Positions 1 through 6,792 of a DNA stretch of 11,712 bases are shown here, one piece after another. A program made the position numbers and the translations under genes. Every line of letters begins with the position of its first letter. The first letter of the stretch is position 1. Where the stretch lies: the NCBI GenBank assembly GCA_002938075.1, contig PTLK01000038.1, forward strand, positions 1 to 11,712. The letters are read 5' to 3'. A model generated the notes under the pieces. It was not told the DNA's origin. It saw only the letters and a list, made by a program, of their open reading frames with translations, and searched no databases. The DNA is from Alphaproteobacteria bacterium MarineAlpha3_Bin3. Its GTDB lineage: Bacteria > Pseudomonadota > Alphaproteobacteria > Rhodospirillales > Casp-alpha2.

Positions 1-1
1 C

Positions 2-1441
2 CACTTAAACCATATCAGCAAGCATTTCCGTGACAAGGAAATGCGGTCATCGGCGCCGAAAGCATGCAAATCCTGTCATCTGCCCGACGAAGACGGTTTC
101 AAGATGTCGCTCAAATCCTTCGAGGACAATTGCGGCGCCTGTCATGGCGGGCAGGTGGAAGGCGTCGGTCGCGCCACCGCCAAGGGATTGCCGGTTTTCA
201 ACGTACCCGGGCTCGACGTGGCGACGTTGTCGGAACGCAATATCGCCATCGGGGAATGGCCCGAGGATGCGGACGAGGAGATCACCCCGTTCATGGAATT
301 TCTGCTGGCCGGGGACGGGGATTACATGGCCATCAGGAAAGCCCTGTCGGGGCTCGATTTGCTCGACCTGGCGGACGCCAGCCCGGAACAGCTCGCCGCC
401 GTCGAATCCTTTGCCTGGCGGGTCAAGGAGCTGATCTTCGATGTCGCCGTCGAAGGCATGCCGGCGTTGATGACGCGGCTTGAAAAGATTTTGGGAAAAC
501 CTCTCAGCACCCAGGAACTGACCCACTTATCGGGACTTTTGCCCGTCGACACCATGCGCATGGCCGCGCATCAATGGGTTCCGGATCTTTACCGCGAAGT
601 CGCCAATTATCGGCAAGGTTCCGGAGAAAAGGGCCCTTCCAGCGCCGGCAACGACAGCGGCGACAAGGGGGGCGACAAGGACGGGGGCCTGCTGACCGAT
701 GAGAAAGGCGGCGACGGCTTGCTGACCGATGAAAAAGGCGGCGATGGGCTGCTGACCGATGAGAAAGGCGGCGACGGCTTGCTGACCGATGAAAAGGAAG
801 GAAAATCCGCCAAATCCGGAGAACCAGCCACCGCCCCGGAAGATTTCCGGGATGAACCGGAGAATCTTGCCACCGGTGAGGACTGGTCAATGGCCGGGGG
901 CTGGTATCGCGACGAATTTACACTCCGCTACCGCCCCACCGGCCATGCCGACAGGTTCCTGAGGGCTTGGCTGGATGTTACCGGACAGGCCGCCCCCTTG
1001 TCCCGGGAAGTGACCACCCGGCAGATTTTCGAAAGCCTTGCTTCCGACAAATCGCCGGGCCTTTGCACCAAATGCCACAGCATCGACACCGATACGGACG
1101 GGAGGCTCAGCGTCAATTGGCAGGGCGCGCGCCTGGCACCCGGCGAACATCCGTTCACCGTCTTTTCGCACACGTCGCATTTCAGCCTGCCTGACGATAA
1201 AGGCTGTTTGACCTGCCATACTTTTAATAAGGGCGCCAAGTACCTTGATTCGTTCAAAGACCGGAACCCGGCGACCTTTGCCAGTAATTTCGAACAGATT
1301 CCGCGCCAGCTTTGCGCCGGTTGCCATACCGCCGCCGAAGCCGGAGAAAGCTGCCTGACTTGCCATAACTATCACATCGGCAAGATCATCCCGGCGCTTA
1401 GCAGCACACTGGAAATGATGTCCGTTCCGGGTGCTCCCTAG
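2..1441 (+). CDS. Multiheme c-type cytochrome, 5'-truncated by the window edge
   Basis: Probable extracytoplasmic electron carrier, with heme attached covalently at CXXCH sites. The frame is open to the left edge. The residues before the first Met (position 41) already look like cytochrome sequence (NHISKHF, with spaced His), so that Met is probably internal and the start plus any signal peptide lie outside. Six CXXCH motifs are visible: CKSCH (65-79), CGACH (131-145), CTKCH (1064-1078), CLTCH (1205-1219), CAGCH (1313-1327) and CLTCH (1352-1366). The His-rich SHTSHF just before the fourth could supply axial ligands. The two heme groups are separated by about 300 residues, including a helical, heme-free stretch and a Gly/Asp/Lys linker with decapeptide repeats. 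A DTDTDG loop follows the third heme. There is no C-terminal membrane anchor. By eye the gene is less GC-rich than the next operon. The multiheme class is sure; redox partner and subfamily are not recognised. Confidence 0.85.
   Translation, partial: HLNHISKHFRDKEMRSSAPKACKSCHLPDEDGFKMSLKSFEDNCGACHGGQVEGVGRATAKGLPVFNVPGLDVATLSERNIAIGEWPEDADEEITPFMEFLLAGDGDYMAIRKALSGLDLLDLADASPEQLAAVESFAWRVKELIFDVAVEGMPALMTRLEKILGKPLSTQELTHLSGLLPVDTMRMAAHQWVPDLYREVANYRQGSGEKGPSSAGNDSGDKGGDKDGGLLTDEKGGDGLLTDEKGGDGLLTDEKGGDGLLTDEKEGKSAKSGEPATAPEDFRDEPENLATGEDWSMAGGWYRDEFTLRYRPTGHADRFLRAWLDVTGQAAPLSREVTTRQIFESLASDKSPGLCTKCHSIDTDTDGRLSVNWQGARLAPGEHPFTVFSHTSHFSLPDDKGCLTCHTFNKGAKYLDSFKDRNPATFASNFEQIPRQLCAGCHTAAEAGESCLTCHNYHIGKIIPALSSTLEMMSVPGAP
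686..796 (+). repeat. Four tandem copies of a 30-bp in-frame repeat (GLLTDEKGGD)
   Basis: The units start at 686, 716, 746 and 776, and each encodes GLLTDEKGGD. The last unit diverges after GLLTDEK. Third-position changes alternate: units 1 and 3 use GAG for Glu, while units 2 and 4 use GAA and begin GGC TTG. This suggests that a 60-bp pair was duplicated as a block. The array lies in the linker between the two heme domains of the cytochrome and keeps the frame, so it is probably a flexible, charged spacer of variable length. Confidence 0.95.
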
Positions 1442-1501
1442 AGCGCAAACCTGACTTAAGGCCCGGGCAGGATGAACCTTTCCGGTCTTTTGTGATAGTC
1501 T

Positions 1502-1648
1502 GCGCTGGCCGCCGCCATTCAGGCCGTATCATGGCTGGCGAATGTCCAAGGCCGGGCCGTGCTCGAGGCCGAGACCAACCCCCTCGTCGTCAAGCCCAAG
1601 GGCCAGGGCACGGTCGCCGTCGACGGCCTGATCGTGCTCGGGGAATAA
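1502..1648 (+). pseudogene. C-terminal remnant of an NDP-forming acyl-CoA (acetate--CoA) ligase
   Basis: The frame between stops at 1493-1498 and 1646-1648 reads as the end of an ATP-grasp acyl-CoA synthetase. It has an Ala-rich helix (ALAAAIQAVSWLANVQGRA), then EAETNPLVVKPKGQGTVAV and a final DGLIVLGE. The NPL-V-P-GQG-VAVD pattern is typical of the beta-type C-terminus of NDP-forming acetate--CoA ligases, which are normally hundreds of residues long. Only about 48 residues remain, with no start codon or ribosome binding site and two stops directly upstream. Its TAA overlaps an ATG (TAATG at 1646-1650) in frame with the next gene, so the intact gene was probably once coupled to it. The assignment is from recalled family motifs; a small unrelated peptide is the alternative. 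Confidence 0.6.
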
Positions 1649-1680
1649 TGACGCCGGAAATCCGGGATAAGGACAGCCGA

Positions 1681-2943
1681 ATGAAACGCGCCGTCGTCGT
1701 CATATGTGACGGGCTTCGGGCCGACATGGTGACCCCCGGCCTGACCCCCAACCTGTGCGCCCTGGCCCGGGAAGGGCAGTCCTTCACCCGCCACCGCGGC
1801 GTCTTTCCCTCGACCACCCGCACCACATCGGCGTCCATCGCCACCGGTTGCCTGCCGGGGCGCCATGGGTTGGAGGGCAACTGCGTCGCCATCGACGAGG
1901 GCGACGGGCTGGTGGCGCTCAACGTCGGCCATGCCGATTTCCGCGACCGGCTGCGCAGGGCCACCGGGCGGACGCTGTTGGTCCCGACTCTGGCCGAGCG
2001 TCTGAAGGACGACGGCGGCTCGATCGTCTTTTCCAACGTCTCGCCGGGGGCCGCCTATTTCCAGGACCCGGACGGTTATGGCCACCTTTACCACCGCGCC
2101 GGCTCCTTCGGCCCCGGCCTGAAGGCTCTGCCCGAGGCCGAAGGGCTCCGTGTCAGCCACGACGCCGACGGCGACGAGGAAATGACGGCGCGTTTCTGCG
2201 ACCAGGTCTTGGGGCAACGCCGGCCGCGGCTGGCGCTGCTGTGGCAGTGCGAGCCGGACCACACCGGCCATGCCGTGCCGTTGGGCTCGCCCGAACACTT
2301 AAGCGTCATCGCCCGCGCCGACGCCAACGCCAGGCGCATCGCCGACGCCGTCAGGGACACCACCGGCGGCGACGATGTGCTGCTGATCGTCGCCTCCGAC
2401 CACGGCCACGAAACCGTGGAGCGGATCATCCCGTTGGAAACCATGTTGATCGAGGCGGGCCTGAAGGACGGCCCGGACTCATCGGAAGTGGTCGTCGCCT
2501 CCAACGGCTTCAGCGCCCATATCTACGTCGCCGACGAGGCCCGGGACCGCCTCGGCGGCATCGAGGCGCTGCTCGAGGCCTCGGACGACGTCGATGAGAT
2601 CTTCGCCGGCGACGCCCTGGCCCGGGTCGGCCACCGCACCGATACTCCGCTGGCCTTTTCGATCACCGCCCGGCACTCCGACGGCGCCAACGAATTCGGC
2701 GTCAAGGGCCTTAACGGCGCTTTCGAGGACCCGCTCTCCGGTGAGACCCGGATCGGCGGCGGCCAGCACGGTGGCCTGGGGGCTTATGAGCAGCACCCGT
2801 TCCTGATTGTCCGGGGTGGGGGCTTCGGGGCCGGCGTCGAGAGCGCCACGGAGACATCGGCCATCGACCTGGCGCCGACGATTTTGCGGCATCTCGGATT
2901 GCCCCTAGGGGGCATGGACGGCAAACCTTTATCACCGATGTAA
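1681..2943 (+). CDS. Alkaline-phosphatase-superfamily hydrolase (type I phosphodiesterase / nucleotide pyrophosphatase family)
   Basis: Predicted two-metal phosphoester or phosphonate hydrolase of 420 residues, apparently cytoplasmic (no signal peptide). It opens on the first core strand, MKRAVVVICDG, with Asp10 as a metal ligand. The nucleophile is probably Thr46 in FPSTTRTTSASIATG; its distance to the TG...P..HG motif matches nucleotide pyrophosphatases and phosphonoacetate hydrolase. The other ligands are Asp193 and His197 (EPDHTGH), Asp240 and His241 (SDHGHE), and His363 (GGQHGG). All expected metal positions are present, so it should be active. The ATG at 1681 is chosen because AAGGA ends 7 bases upstream and the fold starts there. 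An in-frame ATG at 1648 would add 11 residues, and a frame open from 1492 translates as low-complexity Arg-rich sequence. It lies 19 bases before the binding-protein gene, probably in one operon. The substrate is unknown; nucleotide diphosphates, phosphodiesters or phosphonoacetate-like compounds are possible. Confidence 0.85.
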   Translation: MKRAVVVICDGLRADMVTPGLTPNLCALAREGQSFTRHRGVFPSTTRTTSASIATGCLPGRHGLEGNCVAIDEGDGLVALNVGHADFRDRLRRATGRTLLVPTLAERLKDDGGSIVFSNVSPGAAYFQDPDGYGHLYHRAGSFGPGLKALPEAEGLRVSHDADGDEEMTARFCDQVLGQRRPRLALLWQCEPDHTGHAVPLGSPEHLSVIARADANARRIADAVRDTTGGDDVLLIVASDHGHETVERIIPLETMLIEAGLKDGPDSSEVVVASNGFSAHIYVADEARDRLGGIEALLEASDDVDEIFAGDALARVGHRTDTPLAFSITARHSDGANEFGVKGLNGAFEDPLSGETRIGGGQHGGLGAYEQHPFLIVRGGGFGAGVESATETSAIDLAPTILRHLGLPLGGMDGKPLSPM

Positions 2944-2947
2944 TATC

Positions 2948-2955
2948 GAGGAGGA
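2948..2955 (+). promoter_or_regulatory. Strong ribosome binding site deciding a GTG start
   Basis: GAGGAGGA lies 7 bases before the GTG at 2963. It supports that non-ATG codon as the start of the NMT1-like gene. Confidence 0.8.
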
Positions 2956-2962
2956 AACACCC

Positions 2963-3853
2963 GTGACCCCGATCAACATCCAGTTCACCCGGTTCTCGGC
3001 CTTTTACAGCCCCTTGATTTCGACCGTTACCGGCGGATTCCTGAAGGACGAGGGCCTGGACCCCACCCACAGCATTTCGCCGGTGGGCAAATCGGCGATC
3101 GCGGCGCTCATCGACGGTTCCGCCCACGTGGTGCAATCGGCGCTGTCGCAGGGACTGACGTCGCTGGAGAAAGGCGAGACCCCGCCCGCCGTCCACTTCG
3201 CCCAGATCAACGAAAAGGACGGTTTCTTCGTCACCGGCCGCGAGCCCGATGCGGATTTCACCTGGGACAAGCTCGAGGGCAGGAAGGTGCTTGTAGATCA
3301 CGGCGGCCAGCCGCTGGCGATGTTCAAGTATGCGTGCCACAAGGCGGGGATCGACTACGACGCCATCGACGCCGTCGACGCCGGCGGTTCGGCTGACATG
3401 GACGCGGCGTTCAGGGCCGGCGAGGGCGATTACATCCACCAGCAGGGCCCGGCGCCGCAGCAGTTGGAGCACGATCGCCTAGGCCACGTGGTCGCGACCG
3501 TCGGCGATCCCATAGGGCCATGCGGGTTTTCCAGCCTGGCGGCAACCCGTGAATGGCTGCAAACGGACATGGCCAAGGCGTTCATGCGCGCCTACCGCAA
3601 GACCCGGGCCTACATCAACGAGGCCCCGGCGGCCGAGATCGCGGCGGCGGAGGCGGATCTGTTCCCCGACACCGATGTCGCGGTGTTGGAGAAAACCATC
3701 GCCTTTTATCAGCGGCTCGGCTGCTGGACCCCGCACGTGGAGATCACCGAGGCGGCCTACGAAGTCACCCTCGACGTGTTCGAACACGTCGGCCGGCTGA
3801 CCAAGCGCCATGCTTACGCCGACGTCTGTGCCCCACCTCCCGCCGAAGATTAG
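2963..3853 (+). CDS. NMT1/SsuA-like substrate-binding-fold protein without signal peptide
   Basis: 296 residues with the look of the NMT1/THI5-like (SsuA/TauA-type) periplasmic binding fold. It starts on strand one (INIQFTRFSAFYSPLI), followed by GGFLKDEGLD, then GKSAIAALIDGSAHVVQSALSQG, the usual ligand-cleft region. A later KLEGRKVLVDHGGQPLAMF resembles the second-lobe entry. In exported relatives a signal peptide precedes strand one. Here the GTG start, fixed by a strong ribosome binding site, is only a few residues before it, so the protein is probably cytoplasmic. No ABC permease or ATPase lies beside it; the next gene is an MFS carrier. It may therefore be a cytoplasmic ligand binder or an enzyme on this fold, as yeast THI5 is. 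The Cys-rich motif of THI5 is not seen. The fold is fairly sure; ligand and role are unknown. Confidence 0.75.
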   Translation: MTPINIQFTRFSAFYSPLISTVTGGFLKDEGLDPTHSISPVGKSAIAALIDGSAHVVQSALSQGLTSLEKGETPPAVHFAQINEKDGFFVTGREPDADFTWDKLEGRKVLVDHGGQPLAMFKYACHKAGIDYDAIDAVDAGGSADMDAAFRAGEGDYIHQQGPAPQQLEHDRLGHVVATVGDPIGPCGFSSLAATREWLQTDMAKAFMRAYRKTRAYINEAPAAEIAAAEADLFPDTDVAVLEKTIAFYQRLGCWTPHVEITEAAYEVTLDVFEHVGRLTKRHAYADVCAPPPAED

Positions 3854-3877
3854 GCCGGGGAGGGTGAAGCGGCAGCG

Positions 3878-5092
3878 ATGACCACGCCAACGCCCGGCGC
3901 CGGCCGCGGCGACAACCCTTGGACGTTCCGTCTGGGCTTGTTGGTTCTGACCCACGTCGCCGGCACCGCCAACATTGTCTCGGTGCTGGCCATGGCGCCG
4001 GTGCTGACCCGCGAATTTGGCCTCGACGCCACCGAGTTCGGCTTCTTGATCACCGCCTATTACGGCGCCCAAGCCATCGGCTCCCTGCCCGCCGGCGGGC
4101 TGGTGGACCGCTTGGGCGTCGGCCAGGCGCTGGTCATCTGCCACGGGATTATGGTCACAGCCGCGCTGGTGCTCAGCCAAGCGACGGGCTTTCCGATGGC
4201 GCTGGCGGCGCTGGCGTTGATGGGGATCGGTTATTCGATCTCCAACCCGGCGACGGCGCGCGGCGTGTTCGACTGGTTCCCGCCTGAGCGCCGGGCCACG
4301 GCCATGGGCATCAAGCAGGTCGGCGTGCCCCTGGGCGGCATCCTGGCGGCCGGCAACGGGGCGCTGGTCACACTGGTTGCGTGGCATCAGATCATGCTCG
4401 GCGTAGCCGGGCTGATCCTCATCAACGGGGTGCTGTGCCTTTGGTTGGCGCGGCTTCCCCATGTGGCGCCGTCCGCACCCCGGCCCCATCCGCTGGCCAA
4501 TATCCACGAGGTGACGAAGGATTGGAACCTCAACCGGTTCGTCATCCTCAACGGCTTCTACAACTTCGGCCAGACTAATTTCTTCACTTTCCTAACCCTC
4601 TTCATGCGCGACGCGGCACTGGCCAGCCAGCCGGTGGCCAGCCTTTGCGTCGGCATTGCTCAGGCTTCCAGCGCCGTCGCCCGGATTGGCTGGGGCGTCG
4701 TCAGCGACACTCTGTTCGGCGGCCGGCGCAAGGGCCTGACCGTGGGCCTGGGGGCCGCGGCGGCAGTATTTTTGGGGTTGATGGTGTTCGTCGGGCCAGG
4801 GTCGGGGGTCACCCTGGGCCTCGGCCTGGCACTGCTTCTGGGCGTCACCATCGCGTCGTTCGCGCCGCTGGTGCAGACTCTGTCGGTGGAGGCCACCGAA
4901 CCGCGCCTCGCCGGTTCGGCCATGGGCTACAACATGATGGGCACGTGCCTCGGCGGCATGGCCGGGCCGCCCATTTTCGGCGCCATCGTCGACGCCACCG
5001 ACGGCTACGGCGCCGGCTGGATGGTGACGGCGGCGGTGGTGCTCGTAGGAACCTTGATTCTGGCGTTCTGGTTCAAGGAACGGAGCCGGTAA
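3878..5092 (+). CDS. Major facilitator superfamily transporter, 12 TM
   Basis: 404-residue inner-membrane secondary carrier. After a short polar N-terminus, hydrophobic helices alternate with short loops in the 6+6 pattern. The loop between helices 2 and 3 carries the MFS motif-A form GGLVDRLG (about residues 73-80). A second conserved stretch, RRATAMGIKQVGVPLGG (about 138-154), lies between helices 4 and 5. A longer cytoplasmic loop (RLPHVAPSAPRPHPLANIHEVTKDW) joins the halves, and the C-terminus is short and basic (FKERSR). A GGGGAGGG stretch upstream of the ATG may be its ribosome binding site. It lies 24 bases behind the NMT1-like gene, so the two are probably co-transcribed and may share a small organic, perhaps anionic, substrate. 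The substrate cannot be read from sequence. Confidence 0.9.
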   Translation: MTTPTPGAGRGDNPWTFRLGLLVLTHVAGTANIVSVLAMAPVLTREFGLDATEFGFLITAYYGAQAIGSLPAGGLVDRLGVGQALVICHGIMVTAALVLSQATGFPMALAALALMGIGYSISNPATARGVFDWFPPERRATAMGIKQVGVPLGGILAAGNGALVTLVAWHQIMLGVAGLILINGVLCLWLARLPHVAPSAPRPHPLANIHEVTKDWNLNRFVILNGFYNFGQTNFFTFLTLFMRDAALASQPVASLCVGIAQASSAVARIGWGVVSDTLFGGRRKGLTVGLGAAAAVFLGLMVFVGPGSGVTLGLGLALLLGVTIASFAPLVQTLSVEATEPRLAGSAMGYNMMGTCLGGMAGPPIFGAIVDATDGYGAGWMVTAAVVLVGTLILAFWFKERSR

Positions 5093-5110
5093 GAAGGAAG
5101 ACCCGGGCCG

Positions 5111-5385
5111 TTACTTCTTGCGCACGAACAGGAAGTCACCGCCGTCGTGGCCGGCGTTCCGCACGTCTGAATACTGCGGCGTCTGCTCGGCGTTGACCAT
5201 AACCGGGCGGCGAATCTTAGAGAATAGCGTCGTGCCGTCCATGACCGCCTTGTTGTTCCCGAGCACATCCATGAACGCCTTGGCAAAGGGCGAGTTCTCG
5301 CCGCCGCCCTTGTCGGCGACAGGCTCCAGACCGCCCGAGGTGATCGCCACCCGGGCCCACTTTGACGCCATTTCCTTGACATCTC
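5111..5385 (-). pseudogene. C-terminal remnant of a caspase-family (peptidase C14) protein
   Basis: On the - strand about 90 residues match the tail of bacterial caspase-like proteins: a VAITSGGLEPVADKGGG stretch, then SPFAKAFMDVL, LFSKIRRPVMVNAEQTPQYS and a terminal AGHDGGDFLFVRKK before TAA. In intact relatives this follows the p20 part with the catalytic His and Cys (SGHG and DSC-type motifs). Neither motif is present here. The open frame continues to about 5440 but only through the 26-bp repeat, starts at a TTG with no ribosome binding site, and has no caspase-like sequence upstream of about 5385. It is best read as a dead 3' fragment, convergent with the MFS gene and cut where the repeat and the quinone oxidoreductase gene begin. 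Family recognition is from memory of conserved motifs. Confidence 0.7.
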
Positions 5386-5407
5386 CGAAGTCCGGTCCCG
5401 ACAATCG

Positions 5408-5459
5408 CCACCAAGGCGTCTTCAGGGAGGAACCCACCAAGGCGTCTTCAGGGAGGAAC
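5408..5459 (+). repeat. 26-bp perfect tandem duplication carrying a ribosome binding site
   Basis: The 26-base unit beginning CCACCAAGGCGTCTTCAGGG occurs twice head to tail (5408-5433 and 5434-5459). Each copy contains GGGAGG. The second copy places it 4 bases before the ATG at 5461, so the translation start region of the quinone oxidoreductase is duplicated. The left edge lies close to where the caspase remnant loses homology. The length is not a multiple of three, so it is not a coding repeat. Confidence 0.95.
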
Positions 5460-5460
5460 C

Positions 5461-6435
5461 ATGACCAAGGCCATCAGAATCCATGAACACGGCGGCCCCG
5501 AGGTGCTGAAGTGGGAGGACGTCGAGGTCGGCGAACCCGGCCCCGACGAGGTGCTTGTCCGCCACACCGCCATCGGCCTCAACTTCGTCGATACCTACCA
5601 CCGCACTGGCCAGATGAAGCACCCGGTGACGTTCCCGATGATATTGGGGGTGCAGGGCGTCGGCGTCGTCGAGGCAACGGGGCCCGATGCCGGGAGCCTT
5701 AAAACCGGTGATCGGGTTTCCTATTCCGGCCTCCAGGGCTCCTATTCCGAGGTCCGACTGGCGCACGCCGACCGGTTGATCGTGCTCCCCGACGATATTT
5801 CCGACGAATTGGCGGCGGCGGCGTTCCTGCGCACCCTGACGGCGGAATACCTGTTGAGAAGGCTGCATAAAGTCGAGCCCGGCGAGACGATCCTCGTCCA
5901 CGCCGCCGCCGGCGGTGCCGGGCAGATCATCTGCCAGTGGGCGAAGGCGCTGGGCGCCGTGGTCATCGGCACCGTCGGCAGCGACGAGAAGGCTGAATTG
6001 GTCAAGGGCCTGGGCGTCGATCACGCCATCGTTTACACCCGCGACGACTTCGCCGAAAAGGTCATGGAGATCACCGGCGGCCGTGGCGTGCCGGTGGTCT
6101 ACGATTCCGTCGGCCGCGATACGTTCATGGGCTCGCTCGATTGCCTCAGCCCCATGGGCCACGCCATCAACTACGGCACCGCCTCGGGCCAGGTGGAGCC
6201 GTTCCCGTTGCAAAATCTGCACAAGAAATCGCTGACCGTGACGCGGCCGACGCTGGCCACCTACATCGCCAGCCGCGAGGACCTTGAGAAGGCTTCCGAT
6301 ACCGTCTTCGGCGTGCTCAGGGACGGCACGGTCAAGGTCGATATCAGCCGCCGCTATGCCCTTGCCGATACCGCCCAGGCGCACGCCGACCTGGAAAGCC
6401 GCAACACCACCGGGGCAATGATCCTGGAGCCTTAG
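5461..6435 (+). CDS. qor: Zinc-independent NADPH:quinone oxidoreductase (MDR family, QOR type)
   Basis: 324 residues, the usual length for cytoplasmic quinone oxidoreductases of the medium-chain dehydrogenase/reductase superfamily, which reduce quinones or related enones with NADPH. The GroES-like N-terminal domain has the QOR signature GLNFVDTYHRTG (Asn41, Asp44, Tyr46). The Rossmann domain has AAAGGAGQ (149-155), slightly different from the usual AAxGGVG. Further along are a PVVYDSVG strand and a substrate-side SLTVTRPTL. The Cys ligands for catalytic or structural zinc are absent, as expected for this branch. The start is set by GGGAGG in the duplicated leader. It converges with the ABM-domain gene, with only 2 bases between their stops. 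It could be cut off from the upstream operon by the caspase remnant, or still be read through. The substrate is unproven. Confidence 0.9.
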   Translation: MTKAIRIHEHGGPEVLKWEDVEVGEPGPDEVLVRHTAIGLNFVDTYHRTGQMKHPVTFPMILGVQGVGVVEATGPDAGSLKTGDRVSYSGLQGSYSEVRLAHADRLIVLPDDISDELAAAAFLRTLTAEYLLRRLHKVEPGETILVHAAAGGAGQIICQWAKALGAVVIGTVGSDEKAELVKGLGVDHAIVYTRDDFAEKVMEITGGRGVPVVYDSVGRDTFMGSLDCLSPMGHAINYGTASGQVEPFPLQNLHKKSLTVTRPTLATYIASREDLEKASDTVFGVLRDGTVKVDISRRYALADTAQAHADLESRNTTGAMILEP

Positions 6436-6437
6436 AT

Positions 6438-6740
6438 TTAAGTGTGGGCGGCGAGCAGGTCGCAGCGCTGGATCGAGCGCTCGGCGATCATGTTCTCGGC
6501 GGCGGCCATGTATTTCCGGTAATGGGGCGTCTCGCGGTGTTTTTCCAGGCTTTCCGCGTCGGTATAGACCTCATAGAAGAAATACGTCTCCGGGTCGTCC
6601 TCGGCGGTCAGGACCTGGAACTGATGGCAGTCGGCCTCGTCCCTGACGGCGGCCTCGGCGTTTTCTTCGATCAACGGGCGGAAGGCGTCCGCCGTTCCGG
6701 GTTTCAGCTTGATGGTGACGAAGATGGCAAATTGGCTCAC
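6438..6740 (-). CDS. ABM-domain (antibiotic biosynthesis monooxygenase-like) small protein
   Basis: 100 residues with the dimeric ferredoxin-like ABM fold. It opens SQFAIFVTIKLKPGTADAF (strand 1), has Glu-rich helix 1 and a CHQFQVL strand, then YFFYEVYTDAESLEKHRETPHYRKYM, which is the classic strand plus helix with the conserved His, followed by a short C-terminal strand. Family members are cofactor-free monooxygenases or dimeric accessory proteins, sometimes acting on quinols, so the neighbouring quinone oxidoreductase is suggestive. The GTG start at 6740 is preferred because AGGGGAGGGG lies just upstream on the - strand and family homology begins there. A longer frame reaching 6833 adds 31 residues with no family character and would run into the dyad. 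The function is only a class assignment. Confidence 0.8.
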   Translation of the reverse strand: MSQFAIFVTIKLKPGTADAFRPLIEENAEAAVRDEADCHQFQVLTAEDDPETYFFYEVYTDAESLEKHRETPHYRKYMAAAENMIAERSIQRCDLLAAHT

Positions 6741-6792
6741 GGCGGTTTCCCCTCCCCTAGGTTGGCGGTTTTTCCGGCCATCGCTCAGCCGG

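Noticed and set aside
686..796. Short regular repeats as a possible CRISPR array
   Set aside because: The units are directly adjacent without spacers and encode an in-frame decapeptide inside a gene.
607..873. Minus-strand frame with a Ser/Pro repeat (SSVSKPSPPF type)
   Set aside because: It is the antisense reading of the cytochrome repeat array; it has no ribosome binding site or family resemblance.
1492..1680. N-terminal extension of the phosphohydrolase from 1492
   Set aside because: The extension is Arg/Gly/Pro-rich frame-shadow sequence overlying the ligase remnant in another frame; the fold begins at 1681.
2963..3853. Naming the NMT1-like protein as sulfonate/taurine binding protein SsuA or TauA
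   Set aside because: No signal peptide, ABC partners or sulfonate genes are present; only the fold is supported.
2711..4507. Long minus-strand frames opposite the hydrolase, binding-protein and MFS genes
   Set aside because: Typical antisense open frames of GC-rich DNA; low-complexity Arg/Gly/His-rich products, while the + strand genes have clear families.
5093..5120. Possible terminator hairpin (AAGAAG with CTTCTT) after the MFS gene
   Set aside because: The arms are only six bases with a long loop, and the right arm belongs to the C-terminal Lys/Arg codons of the caspase remnant; there is no T-run.
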